NCBI GenBank assembly: GCA_003254905.1
Contig: QANU01004444.1
Location: 273,162-337,161, forward strand
Direction: 5' to 3'
DNA length: 64,000 nt
Source of the DNA: Nissolia schottii
Lineage: Eukaryota > Streptophyta > Magnoliopsida > Fabales > Fabaceae
Under the pieces are notes generated by a model. The model did not search any database, was not told the DNA's origin, and was given only the letters and a program-made list of their open reading frames with translations. Positions 16,820-27,544 of this stretch are shown piece after piece (the first letter of the stretch is position 1; every line of letters begins with the position of its first letter). The position numbers and the translations under genes were made by a program.

Positions 16820-17460
16820 CTTGGGTTGGGTTGTCTCCCAACAAACATTTTGCTTTAAAGTCCCTAAGTTGGACATGCCTTAGCCACTCTCAAGATGTCA
16901 AGGTCCCATGTTTCGTTTTCTCTCCTCTACATTAAATAAAAACATGAGCATGAGTTCCTAAAGGGCACTATAGAGGGGACAATGACCAAGAACTTCTTTG
17001 CAACTTTTGGTATCTCAGCAACAGTATCCTCATGACCAAATTTCACAAGCAGTGGATCACAACAGACTGGAGTTTTTGGAGGAGAGCTCATTGGTGTCAA
17101 CATAAGCTTATCTTCTTTTTTCTCCTCAGATGGTTCTTCTAGAATGGATGGTTCTTTAATAGATTGCTCCGTCAGTGGATAGGCTGCCAGCTTGCTTACA
17201 TGAGGGACGCCCTAATCTTCATTGAAACTATCTTCTATGTTCAAGCTCTCATGTGATTGGCCATCCTCTAAAGTGATGTTGTTACTTTGCTTCTTTATAG
17301 CTTCCATCGTTTCATTTAAAAGTTTGCAATTTAATTCTTGAACCCTTTTCCTCAAACATATGGTTAGAGTTTCAATATTATCCTCTTTATATAGCAGGCA
17401 CTCAGATGACATACAGTGCCATTGTCAGTAAGCCTCTTGATATAGCGAGTACACTGCGTT
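16820..17460 (-). mobile_element. Degraded Ty3-gypsy-like retrotransposon remnant
   Basis: On minus, text around 16825-16860 reads TTTGTTGGGAGACAACCCAA. I recognise this as the phrase that commonly follows pol in plant Athila/Tat-type gypsy elements ('...TTGGGAGGCAACCCAA'). Upstream on minus are broken open stretches without a recognised domain. One is about 67 codons at 17412-17212, acidic and coiled-coil-like. Another contains KTPVCCDPLLVKFGHED near 17060. No LTR pair or target duplication was found. The family call is tentative. Confidence 0.45.
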
Positions 17461-18297
17461 GTGTAAGTAATAAAATCGAGTATAATACACTTAGGTTGTC
17501 AATCCCACAAGGACAAATTAATTACTCCGATAATCGATAGGCAAACAAATTGGAAGGAATGGGGATTGTTTGGAATTTTTAGAACCAAAAACAACACTAT
17601 CAAATTTGGAAGAATTAAAATTGCAGAGATTTGAGTGTAAATTCGAATGATAAACGGAGTTAGGGTCCTTGATTTCACATATGCTAATTATACTAATTCT
17701 AATATTAGTTTTCCAATTCTTACTTGACGGGATTAACAATCGGGAATCCTCTACCAATTACTAACTTCTCACCTATTAGCATGAACAAGCCAAAATGAAG
17801 CATTAGAGTTCTATGATTACCCACAAAATATTGCACAACCAGCACAAATTATTTCTAATTATAGCTAGCCTATGGTTAATTTCTCACTTGCACTCTTGTA
17901 TTCCTCCTCTTGAATACAAGACTAGAGTTCATGTAGTTGGTGATCAAATAACCAAAGCATTGAGCATAAAGAAATTAACTTAAAAGAAGAACAAACAGAA
18001 TAACCTCGAATTGAATCAGAAAATTAACATGATTTTACATCAAGTCCCTAGCCTAAGAGAATTAGCTCACGCTAAAGCTATAAGACATCATGAAATAATA
18101 AAGAGCAGGAGAAAATTAATACATTGACTAGATGAAGCGAAGAATGACGAGCAACCTTCAATCCTCTGCCTCTCTCCGAATTTCTATCTCAACCTTAACT
18201 TTCATTGTTCCTAGGTTCTAGACGATGATGACAACATGTTTCCATGGGCCATTTTATAACCTAAAACCCCCTCTAAGCGAATTGATGCATATGTGCG
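17461..18297. other. Spacer, possibly the same retrotransposon remnant
   Basis: The plus text at 17490-17515 (TTGTCAATCCCACAAGGA) resembles a phrase common in non-coding parts of plant gypsy elements. Otherwise there is no gene, repeat pair or domain that I can support. Confidence 0.35.
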
Positions 18298-18690
18298 TTA
18301 AGAATCCGCATCAGCTAGACCAGGTGCCTTCTGAGCCACCGCGGCCTTGTAACTTCTACTGTCATGCGCCACACCAAGCCTGAAGTCTATCCGCCCTTCA
18401 TTGTGCACGTTCAGCACTTGCCCTGTCTCCCACATATATCTAGCTTCAGATACAACGATCCTATGGCCCTTGATCAAATACCCATCAATCTCCTGCACCG
18501 CTTTCGCTGCTCCTGCCCTGGTCTTGAAACGTACGAAAGCAAATGAAGTTTGACATGCTTCACCAGTCCTCTCTTTAAGCTCCTTGTATCTTCTCTGTAA
18601 GGTGTGTTTCCCCTACCCTCAAGACCTCCAAACCTAGCTTCTCTGTTGCCACCCCTGTGACCAGCATGACCTCTCCAGCCCTCACCCATG
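18298..18690 (-). pseudogene. RRM-domain fragment, probably from a LINE ORF1
   Basis: In one minus frame from about 18620 down to TAA 18298-18300 the product has an RRM second half. It has an RNP-1 motif TSFAFVRFKTRAGAAKAV, then VQEIDGYLIKGHRIVVSEAR (RNP-2-side strand and last strand). Upstream, in a shifted frame, lies a Gly/Arg-rich stretch (GWRGHAGHRGGNREARFGG). So a frameshift near 18620 separates an RGG-like head from the RRM. Plant BNR-type LINEs carry an RRM in ORF1, and this arrangement fits one. A retro-copied splicing-factor gene is the alternative. It has no start, no RNP-2 half and no intron pattern, so it is not a working gene. Confidence 0.6.
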
Positions 18691-18873
18691 GGGGATGAAA
18701 TTGGATGGGGACCCCACAGGTGGCTTTGTGAAATGGGTAAAGGATTTCATCAGAACGGAGATGGTTGAAGCGGTGGAATTACTTGTAATGGTCTCCCATG
18801 GCATTTGGTTTGACCGAAACAAGTGATTCTGTGAAAGCCTCCAAATGGTAATATTACAAAGATCAAACTGCTG

Positions 18874-19133
18874 TAAAAAACATGCATGCAATTATGAGAG
18901 TAATGTTTCGATTGAGGAGGTTTCTACATGTATAGCTCCTCAATTTGCTAGGATTGTGCTGATAATCTTTCTAATGAATGATCAACTCAATTCCATGAAA
19001 AAAAAAAAAAAAAAAAAGACAACAGAAAGAGATCGTACCAATCATATAAACATAAATCAGATAATGTTTATAGTGTGCAAGTCATATATCTCTAAGGGAT
19101 ATTCATGTACTACCCTTAAACAAACAAGTGGAT
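18874..19133 (+). repeat. Dispersed repeat A, copy 1 (direct repeat of 34494-34737)
   Basis: Close match to 34494-34737 in the same orientation. Both contain ATTATGAGAGTAATGTTTCG, GAGGAGGTTTCTAC, TCAATTCCATGAA followed by poly-A, AGAGATCGTACCA and CAAACAAGTGGAT. The second copy overlaps the small membrane-segment reading frame on minus. This copy keeps only part of that frame. Confidence 0.85.
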
Positions 19134-19209
19134 CTAGTATATTAGATAGATTGAACACTCGAAAAAGTGTGAGTGTGATAGTTTAAATTTTCGCATCATC
19201 AATGTGGTA

Positions 19210-19470
19210 GCGTTCCGATGTGTTGCTTCAAAGGGTCATATGGTAAGAATTGGAATTATTTCTCACCAATAAGAATCCTATGTGATTCAATAGATGTGGG
19301 ACACGTGGGGAAGCATAGAGATATGGAGTTGTTTGCTTTTGTAAAGATGTGAAGGGTAGTTTAGACATTATAAAATTTTATTTTTTATATAAAAAAATTA
19401 TATTAGCCACAAAATTTGTTTAATGTCAAAGTGATGGTTCCACCGTCACCATCACCACCATTGCTACCAT
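19210..19470 (-). repeat. Dispersed repeat B, copy 1 (inverted relative to 34735-34998)
   Basis: The reverse complement of 34735-34998 matches this segment. Shared text includes GAGATATGGAGTTGTTTGCT, TTTAGACAT, ATATTAGCCACAAAATTTG and TTTAATGTCAAAGTGATG. It follows repeat A after about 76 unrelated bases. At the other locus, B directly follows A in the opposite orientation. Confidence 0.85.
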
Positions 19471-20320
19471 CGCCATCGATTCTGCCGCCGCCACTATTTT
19501 CACCTCCACCACCTCTTCATCTATAACCTTCCTTTCCCACTAACATCATCACCACCACCATAAAAAATCAAAACAGTATGATCAACATAAACCATCTATA
19601 CTTTTCAAAGTGGAATTGGATGGATTCGGATTAATTGGGATGCAATGGTATTGGTTTCCCTAACATGAAAGTTGTAAGAGAAAAATATTTATATGGCAGT
19701 AAGAATTTTTAGAGGGTGAGCCTCAGCACAGTGCTTACCTGGAAAGCCGTGACTAAGGAGCCATGTCATGAAGTGAAGAAGAATGGATAGTTGGTGAATG
19801 GTGACCTAATTTGTGCTATGTAATCACCAGCCATATGCAGCAACAAACTGTAATAAAAATATATATACTTTCCCAGCTTTCTGTTAAATCTTATTTTCTA
19901 ATGGTGGTTACAAACATTGTTATTTTAATTAAGTTACTTTATGTGTTCCATCCAGGAAAACGGGTGTTAAGCCATAAACCGTCTGCTAAAGGATTTTCAC
20001 GAAAAGATGAAAGGATGAAGAAGCCGGCGCAAATGACAACTGAAATTTATCCTCTAATGATAAGCATTGAGAAAGGACAAATGCAAAAAGGTCAGCACCC
20101 ATGCTTGTATCTCCAAGTGCTGTGAATGCTAATTTAAAAGGAAGATGCTGTTTGTGGTGTCATCTCTGGCCTTGACCTTGATGGTTTTGCTGAAGGGGTT
20201 GAAGGCAGTCAGTGTGTGTTCTCTATTATGTCCTGGTTTGCATGGTGCGGAAATTTCTCTGCGCGACTGATACTAAGAATAAGAGAAGAATGTCTCTTTC
20301 GATGCTGCCATTGAAATTCA
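19471..20320. other. Spacer, no supported gene
   Basis: Contains an open stretch at 19811-20125 (+, about 104 codons) rich in Lys and Met near its end. It has no recognised domain and no homologous partner in the window. I leave it unassigned. Confidence 0.4.
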
Positions 20321-21000
20321 GAAGAGAGCAGCACACTTGTTTTCAAGCTCTTCATATACTCCTGCAACCTGAGCTTTAGTTTTATTTCAACTCTTTTCTC
20401 ATTCCTATTGTATTCTAAATTTATTATTGAGTGAAAAGGCTAGTGAGGATACTGGTGTATCTTAGTTAGACTCTGAGCTCTTTTGTTTGAGTGATATGTA
20501 AGTTTGGAGAACCTGCTGTAAATTGATACTTAAATTTAGTAGAAAATCTCACCTTTGGTGGTCATTGGATGTAGATTCTACATTGAAAATCAAACCAACA
20601 TAAGTCTCTTGAGCAAGCTCTTCTATCTCTTTCCTTTTGCTATATTAGCTTCGCATTTAAGTCTATCTTAAATTTTATACTCTTTTATTATTCTGTTGTT
20701 GATTTATATAAAATTTGTTACAGGTGCATAAAGAAATTGTCAACTTGTCTCATTCTGTGGCAGTAGACATCTTATCACTTGTTATGCAATTTATGTGAAC
20801 CTTTTAATGTGTTTTATTGTGCAGAAAATTTTATTAGACCAAAGACTTGATTGAACCCCCATGTTTTTTAAAGTCTCAGTACAATCACTTTCCTTGACCC
20901 TATAAGATTGTGGCAACAACTATAAGAGTATCTTCATTATCCATGTTGCAATTTATTAGTATAATAATCTAATTTCTTCAAATCAATTAATTTTTACATT
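20321..21000 (+). repeat. Dispersed repeat C, copy 1
   Basis: Matches 28454-28800 at its left part (ATTCAGAAGAGAG, GAGCTTTAGTTTTATTTCAA, AAAATCTCACCTTT). It matches 25333-25830 at its right part (GATGTAGA...CTCCACATTG-type text, CACTTGTTAT, CAAAAGACTTGATT-type text). The block around 'ctcacctttggtggt...tcttgagcaagctctt' resembles the 3' part of a Copia-type LTR, but no element ends were identified. Confidence 0.65.
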
Positions 21001-22422
21001 TAAACCCCCTTTTACTTTTTATTTGCAAATAAATTCCCCGGCCAAAATCATTGATTTTCCTCTGCATTCTATCATACTGTTTTCGCACTTGATCTGATCT
21101 TAATGACATTGCCGAAGGGGTCGAACTCAAGCCTAAATCTTATGATCCCATGTTAGTCATTGTTTGTAGGTTTATCTTGGTGCTTGATTGTAAATGCATT
21201 GTCTTTGTGTGTTTGCTTTGCTTGCAGGCATACTTGTGGTTTGAGCCTTTTTTTTTTCCAATCAGAAAAAATGAAAAAAAAAAGTCTTTGCAATTTTTTA
21301 TTTAGGAAATCATCTTTAGGTAAATAATACTGGCCGATGAAAAGATTTCGAATGAACCGAGTAGTCTTTAAAGACTAATAAAGAATTCTTCAAACCTTAA
21401 AAATTCATAGTGAGAACTAAAATCAGCTTTCACCTCAACCTTTAAAAGGAAAAGATTGATTGATTGATTAAGTCTTCAACTCCAGGAAGATGATCACCTG
21501 AACCTCCAACTAGTTAATAGTAGTAACAACAACATAGAAAAATGGGTTATTTGTATGAAAATAAAAAGATAATGAAACAGTACATGGACAAGAGTCCACA
21601 ATATCATTTACGATTATGTTATAGATATAAATATATAAATAATAGATATAATGTATACTAATATATANTATGCTAGATTTATATATCTTGCTTGGCCAAC
21701 ATTGGCACCTCTAGATTAGAATCAATAGAAAAAACTAAATTTGTAACAATCATCCAAATCAATCAAACTACTCAGCAATTGACAAAGAGAATGACTCCAT
21801 TGGAATCTAAGGCACGGAAGGGCATGTGGCTTTGGTGGCGACGGTGATGGGGCTTCTGTGGTGGTGGCAGGAAGGCTCCATGCCCTCTTCAGCCTTGGCA
21901 CCAAGAAAGGACTGTCATCACTTGTGGGAAGCCGAATCTTCCGTGAGAGTCCATTTTTTCCACAAGCACACACTCAAATCATCGTGATAGGGCTAGATGT
22001 TAAGTCCCCAACTTTAAGATTTTAACAATTACAAGGATATTTATTAGATTAGAACCTTTTGTTCTTGAGAAGGCTAGATCTTAAGTCATTGCATGTAGTT
22101 TATGGTTGTCATGTAGGTGATATAACATTTACGTTTCAAACAAAAACAAGAGTTGCACATTTATATAAAATTGCATATAGTAAAAATACATAAGTTAAAA
22201 GTATGTTACATAAAATTAAAATAAATAAATTAAAGATAACAAAGTTAACAAAGCCAACAAAAAAACCAAATTAAATTAAAGCTAACGAAGCCACTAATGC
22301 TAAGTATCAGAGCGTGACGGTTTAGGATGAGGGTCAGACGGTCTAAGATGAGGGTCAGCTACGTGCCAGCCTGTGATGGATAAGTATTTGGGGGCAGGTA
22401 AGGATACACTAAAATAGGAAAA
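21001..22422. other. Spacer, no supported gene
   Basis: AT-rich. A minus open stretch at 21973-21722 (about 83 codons, Pro-rich middle) is not recognised. Short repeats of GATGAGGGTCAG lie at about 22330-22360, just before the 32-bp array. An unresolved base is at 21668. Confidence 0.4.
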
Positions 22423-22614
22423 TTTGCCAGACTGATTGGCAATTTTTTATTGAATTCGCCAAACCGATTGACGAATATAGTGTTGATTTGGCGTCTACAT
22501 TGGCAAATTTGAGGGTGATACACCCAGCTAGTTGGCGAATTTGATAGTGATTCGCCTATCCCGTCGGCGAATCTTACGTGGATTCGCCTAGCGGATTGGG
22601 GAATCTGATATATT
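22423..22614. repeat. Six-copy 32-bp minisatellite with an internal hairpin
   Basis: Six contiguous units of exactly 32 bases start at 22423, 22455, 22487, 22519, 22551 and 22583. The best-formed units read TTCGCC, about 9 bases, then GGCGAA, then an 11-base tail ending in TGA or GGA. Units 1-3 are diverged (TTTGCC..TTGGCAA; ACACCC..TTGGCGAA). The dyad arms are preserved better than loop and tail, including paired changes such as TTTGCC opposite GGCAA. The array ends about 50 bases before homology to the NB-LRR gene begins. Confidence 0.88.
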
Positions 22615-22665
22615 CTTTTAGTAACAGGGGCATTATAGTAACAGAGAAATATATTCTTGTAATCC

Positions 22666-23790
22666 AGAAATTCTTGGTTGTTTTGAACTATATGTGGATC
22701 GATAATTATGATGTCTAGATAATTTTTCTACGTCCTTTACACTATGGAAGTGAGGGAAGTAAAGTTCTCGTAACAACACGTAATGATACAGTTGCTTCTG
22801 TGGTGAAAACTGTTTCGGCTTACAAATTGTGCTTGTATCTACTGAGTATTGCTGGCAAGTGTTTGCAAAACATGCATTTCTTTCTACTGAATCGCAAGAC
22901 TATTTGACGAAAGAAAAAATTGGTAGAAAAATTGTTGAAAAGTGTAAAGGGTTACCTTAGGCTGCTCAAACATTAGGAGGATTATTAAGAACAAAAGATA
23001 ATGTAAAGGATTGGAGTGATATTTTGAAGAGTGAAATTTGGGTGTTTTCTAAAAGCGAGATTAGAATCCTTCCCACATGTTATCACCACCTCCCGTCACA
23101 TTTAAAGCGCTGCTTTGTTTATTGTTCTTTGTATCCCAAGGATTATGAATTTGATAGAGATGAATTGGTGTTGTTGTGGATGGCAGAAGATCTTTTACAG
23201 CCACAAAAGAGCGGAAGCACTTTAGAAGAAATTGGTTATAAAAGAGATGCCAAAAGGGATGAACAGTCTAAAAGATATGCAACTCTTAACCGACTATATT
23301 GTTGGCAAAAATAACGAGAACGGGATTAGGGAATTGGGAGCACTTGCAAGTCTTCATGGGTCACTTAGCATTGACATGTTAGAGAACATCATCGATTGTG
23401 GTGAAGCTTCAAAGGCGAAGATGGATGATAAGAAGCACATTGACATTTTAGAATTGAGGTGGTCGTCACATGAGGATATTACTGATTCCCAACTCGAAAG
23501 AGAGATCCTCGACAACTTACAACCTCACGGAGACTTAAAAGTGCTATCAATTGAGGGCTACAGGGTGCAATATTTCCAAATTGGTTAGGACCACAACATG
23601 ACTGAACTCACCTTGAGTATCTGTCACTGGAGCTCTGCAACGGATATTTACACATCAGGCGATGCTTCAAGGCTTCCTGCCTCTCTAGCAAGACTTGACA
23701 TCGACTATTGTCCTTTTACTGGCTAAATGCTACCAAGAGAAAGACCCGCAAATTTGGCCGTGTGTTTGGGACCCAATATATTAAACAGGG
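22666..23790 (+). pseudogene. Truncated CC-NB-LRR resistance-gene pseudogene
   Basis: Nucleotide homology to the intact-looking gene starts near its kinase-2 motif (31311) and continues to its 3' end. The coiled coil, P-loop and first half of the NB domain are missing. Readable pieces are the EEKIGRKIVEKCKGLP equivalent with a stop (TAG) in place of a Leu codon of GLPLAA, then LPSHLKRCFVYCSLYPKDYE and LLWMAEDLLQP (winged-helix/ARC2). A deletion or frameshift near 23240 follows, then ELGALASLHGSLSIDMLE and a large deletion of the LRRs after 'QYFQIG'. It resumes near the C-terminal 'CPF.LA.CYQEKDPQIWP' equivalent. Several frameshifts and at least one stop mean it cannot make an R protein. Because it covers the motif that is N-masked in the main gene, it shows what kind of sequence the gap contains. 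Confidence 0.92.
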
Positions 23791-23854
23791 ATTTGTTTCA
23801 CTGTCCCAGTTATTTTCCTGATCAATATTTTCATTCTCTGATAAATAAAGATAA

Positions 23855-24121
23855 TTATATTCCAATTTTTATGAACCTCTGCTTCTTCATCATGTCCACA
23901 TTTAAGGTTGATGGGTAGTTATCAAAATGAAGACAATGTTGTTCATCGCTAGGATGAAATGAAGGTTGAGGTTGCTTAGAGCGGAATTTTTCATAAAAAC
24001 AAATGAAGGCAACAATGATAAGTGACATCACGTTGAGCGCAATAGCAGCAAGTTTTTGACCGGGTTCAGGCTCCTTGGGAATGGCAAGATGGGGTGCTTC
24101 CTTGGAGAATGGGATTCTCAC
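23855..24121 (-). other. Small reading frame with one membrane segment (copy 1), unassigned
   Basis: A minus frame whose middle, PGQKLAAIALNVMSLIIVAF, is a hydrophobic membrane-type helix. A basic segment (YEKFRSKQPQ) and a polar tail follow. The nucleotides match 34258-34563, which lies at the same position downstream of the other NB-LRR copy. The first codon is not a convincing start, so this may be one exon or a remnant of an unidentified gene. No function is assigned. Confidence 0.4.
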
Positions 24122-25332
24122 TATATATGACTGTTCCCAAGGAAGTGGCTAAGAAACCAAATGTCATCATCATTGAGATTTCCAATTAAGGTAATTGTTG
24201 TTGGCTGCGTGTGAATTAATTTTTTTCTCTACTCGCTTTTTATGGGGTAAATTTCTGCTTTATTTGTTAGTACCGAATATATACATAGAAAATAAGAGAG
24301 ACTATATTAATAAACAGTTATTGTCAATTTCTATCAAGATAAGACAACTGAGATTCCAGGTCAACAAGAATCACGTGTTTTGTTGGTTTAGTTTGAATTT
24401 GTATGGCTTGTTAGCTGCTGTTGAAAACAGGTTCTATTTTTGCCCCCATTTAGTTAGCAGAGTCAAGAAAATTATTTACAAAAGAGCATTTTTCGGTGTC
24501 TGAATTAACCGTCAGAATTAGTTAGCACTTAGTAATGACGGTAAAGGTCACGTGAGTATAAATTTAGTAATTTACTCACCAAAATCCATATCATGCTTCT
24601 TCTTTTTTTTATTATGCAAACATTAAGTATGAATGAGCCATTGGGGGAAGACTAATGCTCAAATTCTGGAAAAAGATATTAAAACCTATAAATTTACCAA
24701 TTGATCAAGGCAAAGAACAAGCAATCTGCAATCGAAAGATTGTAGAATGCAGTATAGTTTTAATGAAACTTTGTTTCTTAATCTTGCATTTGTCAAATTT
24801 CATGGCTTCACTTATTTCCTGATCTCATATGAAATGTTATTTGTCGGTGTTTTAGATCATAAATGCAGAGATTTTCAGATGCCTTGGACAAATCCATGGA
24901 AAATCCTACCAAGCCTTTATGTTCATCAAGCTAGTTCCTTCTGCAGGCATTATTTGTGAATATAATCCTAGACTAGGTGAATTAAGGTTCATCTGATGTT
25001 ATTGTCGACAAGGTAAATGTAATTGTCGTTCTGCAACTAATACAACGTTTGATGAAAGATTAGTGTTAAGATTTTCACAATGACAAGTTCCCACATTTTC
25101 ATTGTGAGTTATACACTAAAAATTTGACTACTGTGAATAGATATGATACTGCTATCAACATAAACACTAGAAGGCCATGCTGCCTTATTGGCATTGAAAA
25201 AAAGTGTAAGAAGCTTTAGCTCTTTCTGCATTTTTCAACAGGAATAAAGACAAGCATGGGTTAAAAACAACAAAATCATGTGTTGATTATGTTCAGCTTA
25301 TGTCAATGGACAAAGGCAAGGTAGAATCAAGG
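24122..25332. other. Spacer, no supported gene
   Basis: Several open stretches of 70-100 codons on plus (for example 24195-24503 and 24747-24959) look like chance AT-rich frames with no domain. Nothing else is recognised. Confidence 0.4.
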
Positions 25333-25748
25333 ATTTTAGTGAAAACCTAACCTTTGGTTGGAGACTCGATGTAGACTCCACATTGGAGATCGAATCAGTA
25401 TAACTCTCTTGAGCAAAACTCCTATGTCTCTTATCTTTTGATATTTTAATTTCGTATTGTAAGTTTTTCTTGAATTCTATACTCTTTCATTATTTTACTA
25501 ATGGCTTATTCAAGATTTTGTACAAGTGCAAAAGTTTACTTGTCTCTTACTAGACATTAGATATCCCGTCACTTGTTATAAGATTTAAGAGAATGCTTTA
25601 TTCTGTGTTTTATTGAGAAAATTTTATAATACCAAAAGACTTGATTAACTCCCTTTTTTCAAGTCTTTTCGAACCATCACTTTCCTTGACCTAATAAGAG
25701 TGGAGCAACAACTGCAAGAATATTTTCACTATCCATCTTGTAATTTAC

Positions 25749-25787
<39 letters not shown>

Positions 25788-25830
25788 TCTTATAATCAAC
25801 TATTTCCCAGTTCCGCCAATTAATTTTCTT
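25333..25830 (+). repeat. Dispersed repeat C, copy 2
   Basis: Aligns with 20540-21000 in direct orientation (TCTCTTGAGCAA, CACTTGTTATAAGATTTA-type text, AAAGACTTGATTAA). It contains an expanded ATA/TAA microsatellite at 25750-25796. In copy 1 the same place has only TAGTATAATAATC, so the expansion arose after duplication. Confidence 0.65.
25750..25796. repeat. (TAA)n microsatellite
   Basis: About fifteen uninterrupted TAA units inside repeat C copy 2. Confidence 0.9.
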
Positions 25831-25979
25831 TTCACTCCTATGACATGCATTTTTGTTAAGGACTTTACTATACATGTTTAGTCATTTTGTAATATTTGAA
25901 TTCCATTTGAATTGACTTTGTTAATATTTCATAGATTCGATTTTAGATTAATATAGGATTTTCTTTTATAATAAGATTA

Positions 25980-26291
25980 GGGTTAAATATGTTTTTAGTC
26001 CTTGTAAAATTAAAAATTCTATGTTTGGTCTCTGAAAAATATTGTTAGAAATTAGTCGCTAAAAAATTTGGTAAGTTTTAGTCACCGCTAGAATTAGACA
26101 TTAAGTACTGGACGTTAAATATGCCACGTGGTACCACATGTGACATGCCACGTGACACATTTAACGATCACGTCAGCACTTAATGTCTCTTTCTAAAAAA
26201 AATTTTGAGGGACTAATTCCTAACAATTTTTTTTTTCAAGGACTAAACACAAAATTTTTAATTTTACAAAGATTAAAAACATATTTAACCC
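25980..26291. mobile_element. MULE-type MITE with long inverted ends
   Basis: It begins GGGTTAAATATGTTTTTAGT and ends with the inverse (...ATATTTAACCC). The arms stay similar for more than 100 bases, with loop text around CCACGTGGTACCACATGTGA. Flanks are ATAAGATTA on the left (25971-25979) and ATAAGTTTA on the right (26292-26300), a 9-bp target duplication with one mismatch. The long arms and 9-bp duplication fit a non-autonomous Mutator-like element. It has no coding capacity. Confidence 0.85.
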
Positions 26292-26651
26292 ATAAGTTTA
26301 TCATTGTATTGTTATTTTAAAAATGCATATAATAATAATTCAACCTTTTCTATTTATAAATAAAATCATACCAACGAAAAATGAATTATTTTTCGTGATG
26401 TGACCTAAATTAAAAAAATAAATAAAATAAAGAGTTTAGCATAATACCATCCAAGATGTGTTTTTTTTTTTTTTTTTTTTAAACTAGAATCACTTCCAAT
26501 TAAGCTCATAATATGTAATAAGTCTCACTTTGAAAAAGTTAAGATACTTTATAAGAACTTGGACTCATAGTTTTGGGGCCAAATTGAATATTTACTCTTG
26601 TATTTATCTTGATGCAAGAAACTAAGGAGTAATTTATTAGGAGTTATGTTA

Positions 26652-26868
26652 CTTCCTCTATTCTCAAATAATTGTTCATATTTTTATTTTAATATTTCTA
26701 TAAATAATTGTTCACTTTCTAAATCTATACAATATTTTTTTTTAGTATACTCCTATTTAATGAGAATAGCGGAAGAGAGATAGAATAATAAAAGAATAAA
26801 TGAATAAGAATAAATTTATAAATTATTATTAAATTTTTCTAACTTTAAATTATTTGAAAATAAGAAAG
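26652..26868. mobile_element. Stowaway-type MITE
   Basis: Left end, after TA: CTTCCTCTATTCTCAAATAA. The right end reads, inverted, CTTTCTTATTTTCAAATAAT, and is followed by TA. TA target duplication plus CTYCCTC-like termini is the Stowaway signature. It is AT-rich and non-coding, 217 bases long. Confidence 0.7.
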
Positions 26869-27544
26869 TAATTCAACTCCGTCACGATAGAATCCTTATT
26901 AAATGACAAGTAGTGTATGTCAAAATTCATTGGTAAGATTCAATACTATTTTCTTGGAGTTTGGAGTCGCAATTAAGCATAACTGTCTCACCAGGAGTGC
27001 AATGAGAAGAGGAGGTTTATGAGGGAGAATTGAGAAATATGATTGTAATAACAGCAAAGAGGAAATTGAAAGGAACCAAACTAGAGACAACTTGAGAAAT
27101 TACTTTCCTACCCATCAAGTATTTCCCTATGAGTGAAGCACATCAAGTAAATAGATCTTCACATGACAAATGACCCCTCTCATTTGTTTTGTTTGCCCAT
27201 TTTTATGGTCTCTGCTGATTTGGTCTGTTATATATATGACTTAATGGACTATACATATGATTAGAGTAAAGAAGTGCCTGTGGAAGTTTTTCTCTTTGTT
27301 TGATGTAAATGTCGCCTTCAAAATGTTTGTTAGAATGCTTGTAAGGCATTAGAAGGACAAGCTTTACATTAAAAATGCTTAAATTTATTGTTTTGTACTG
27401 TAAATTCCTATCTGTAGGTTCTGCAATCATTCCATTAATTAGAAACAAATATTTCAACTTTTCTATTTTGTACCTATTTTGTTTTGCTTGAGCATGTGAC
27501 TGTAATTACCATTTGCTGATGCTTACTATGTGTTTAACGCTGAA
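26869..27544. other. Spacer, no supported gene
   Basis: AT-rich sequence before the methyltransferase pseudogene. The part just before 27545 could be a remnant intron of that pseudogene, but nothing readable is seen. Confidence 0.35.

Noticed and set aside
19811..20125. Independent gene of about 104 codons (+)
   Set aside because: It has no recognised domain, start context or conservation inside the window.
22423..22614. CRISPR-like array (hairpin repeats at constant spacing)
   Set aside because: There are no distinct spacers; the whole 32-base unit repeats. The host is a plant nuclear genome and no cas gene is present.
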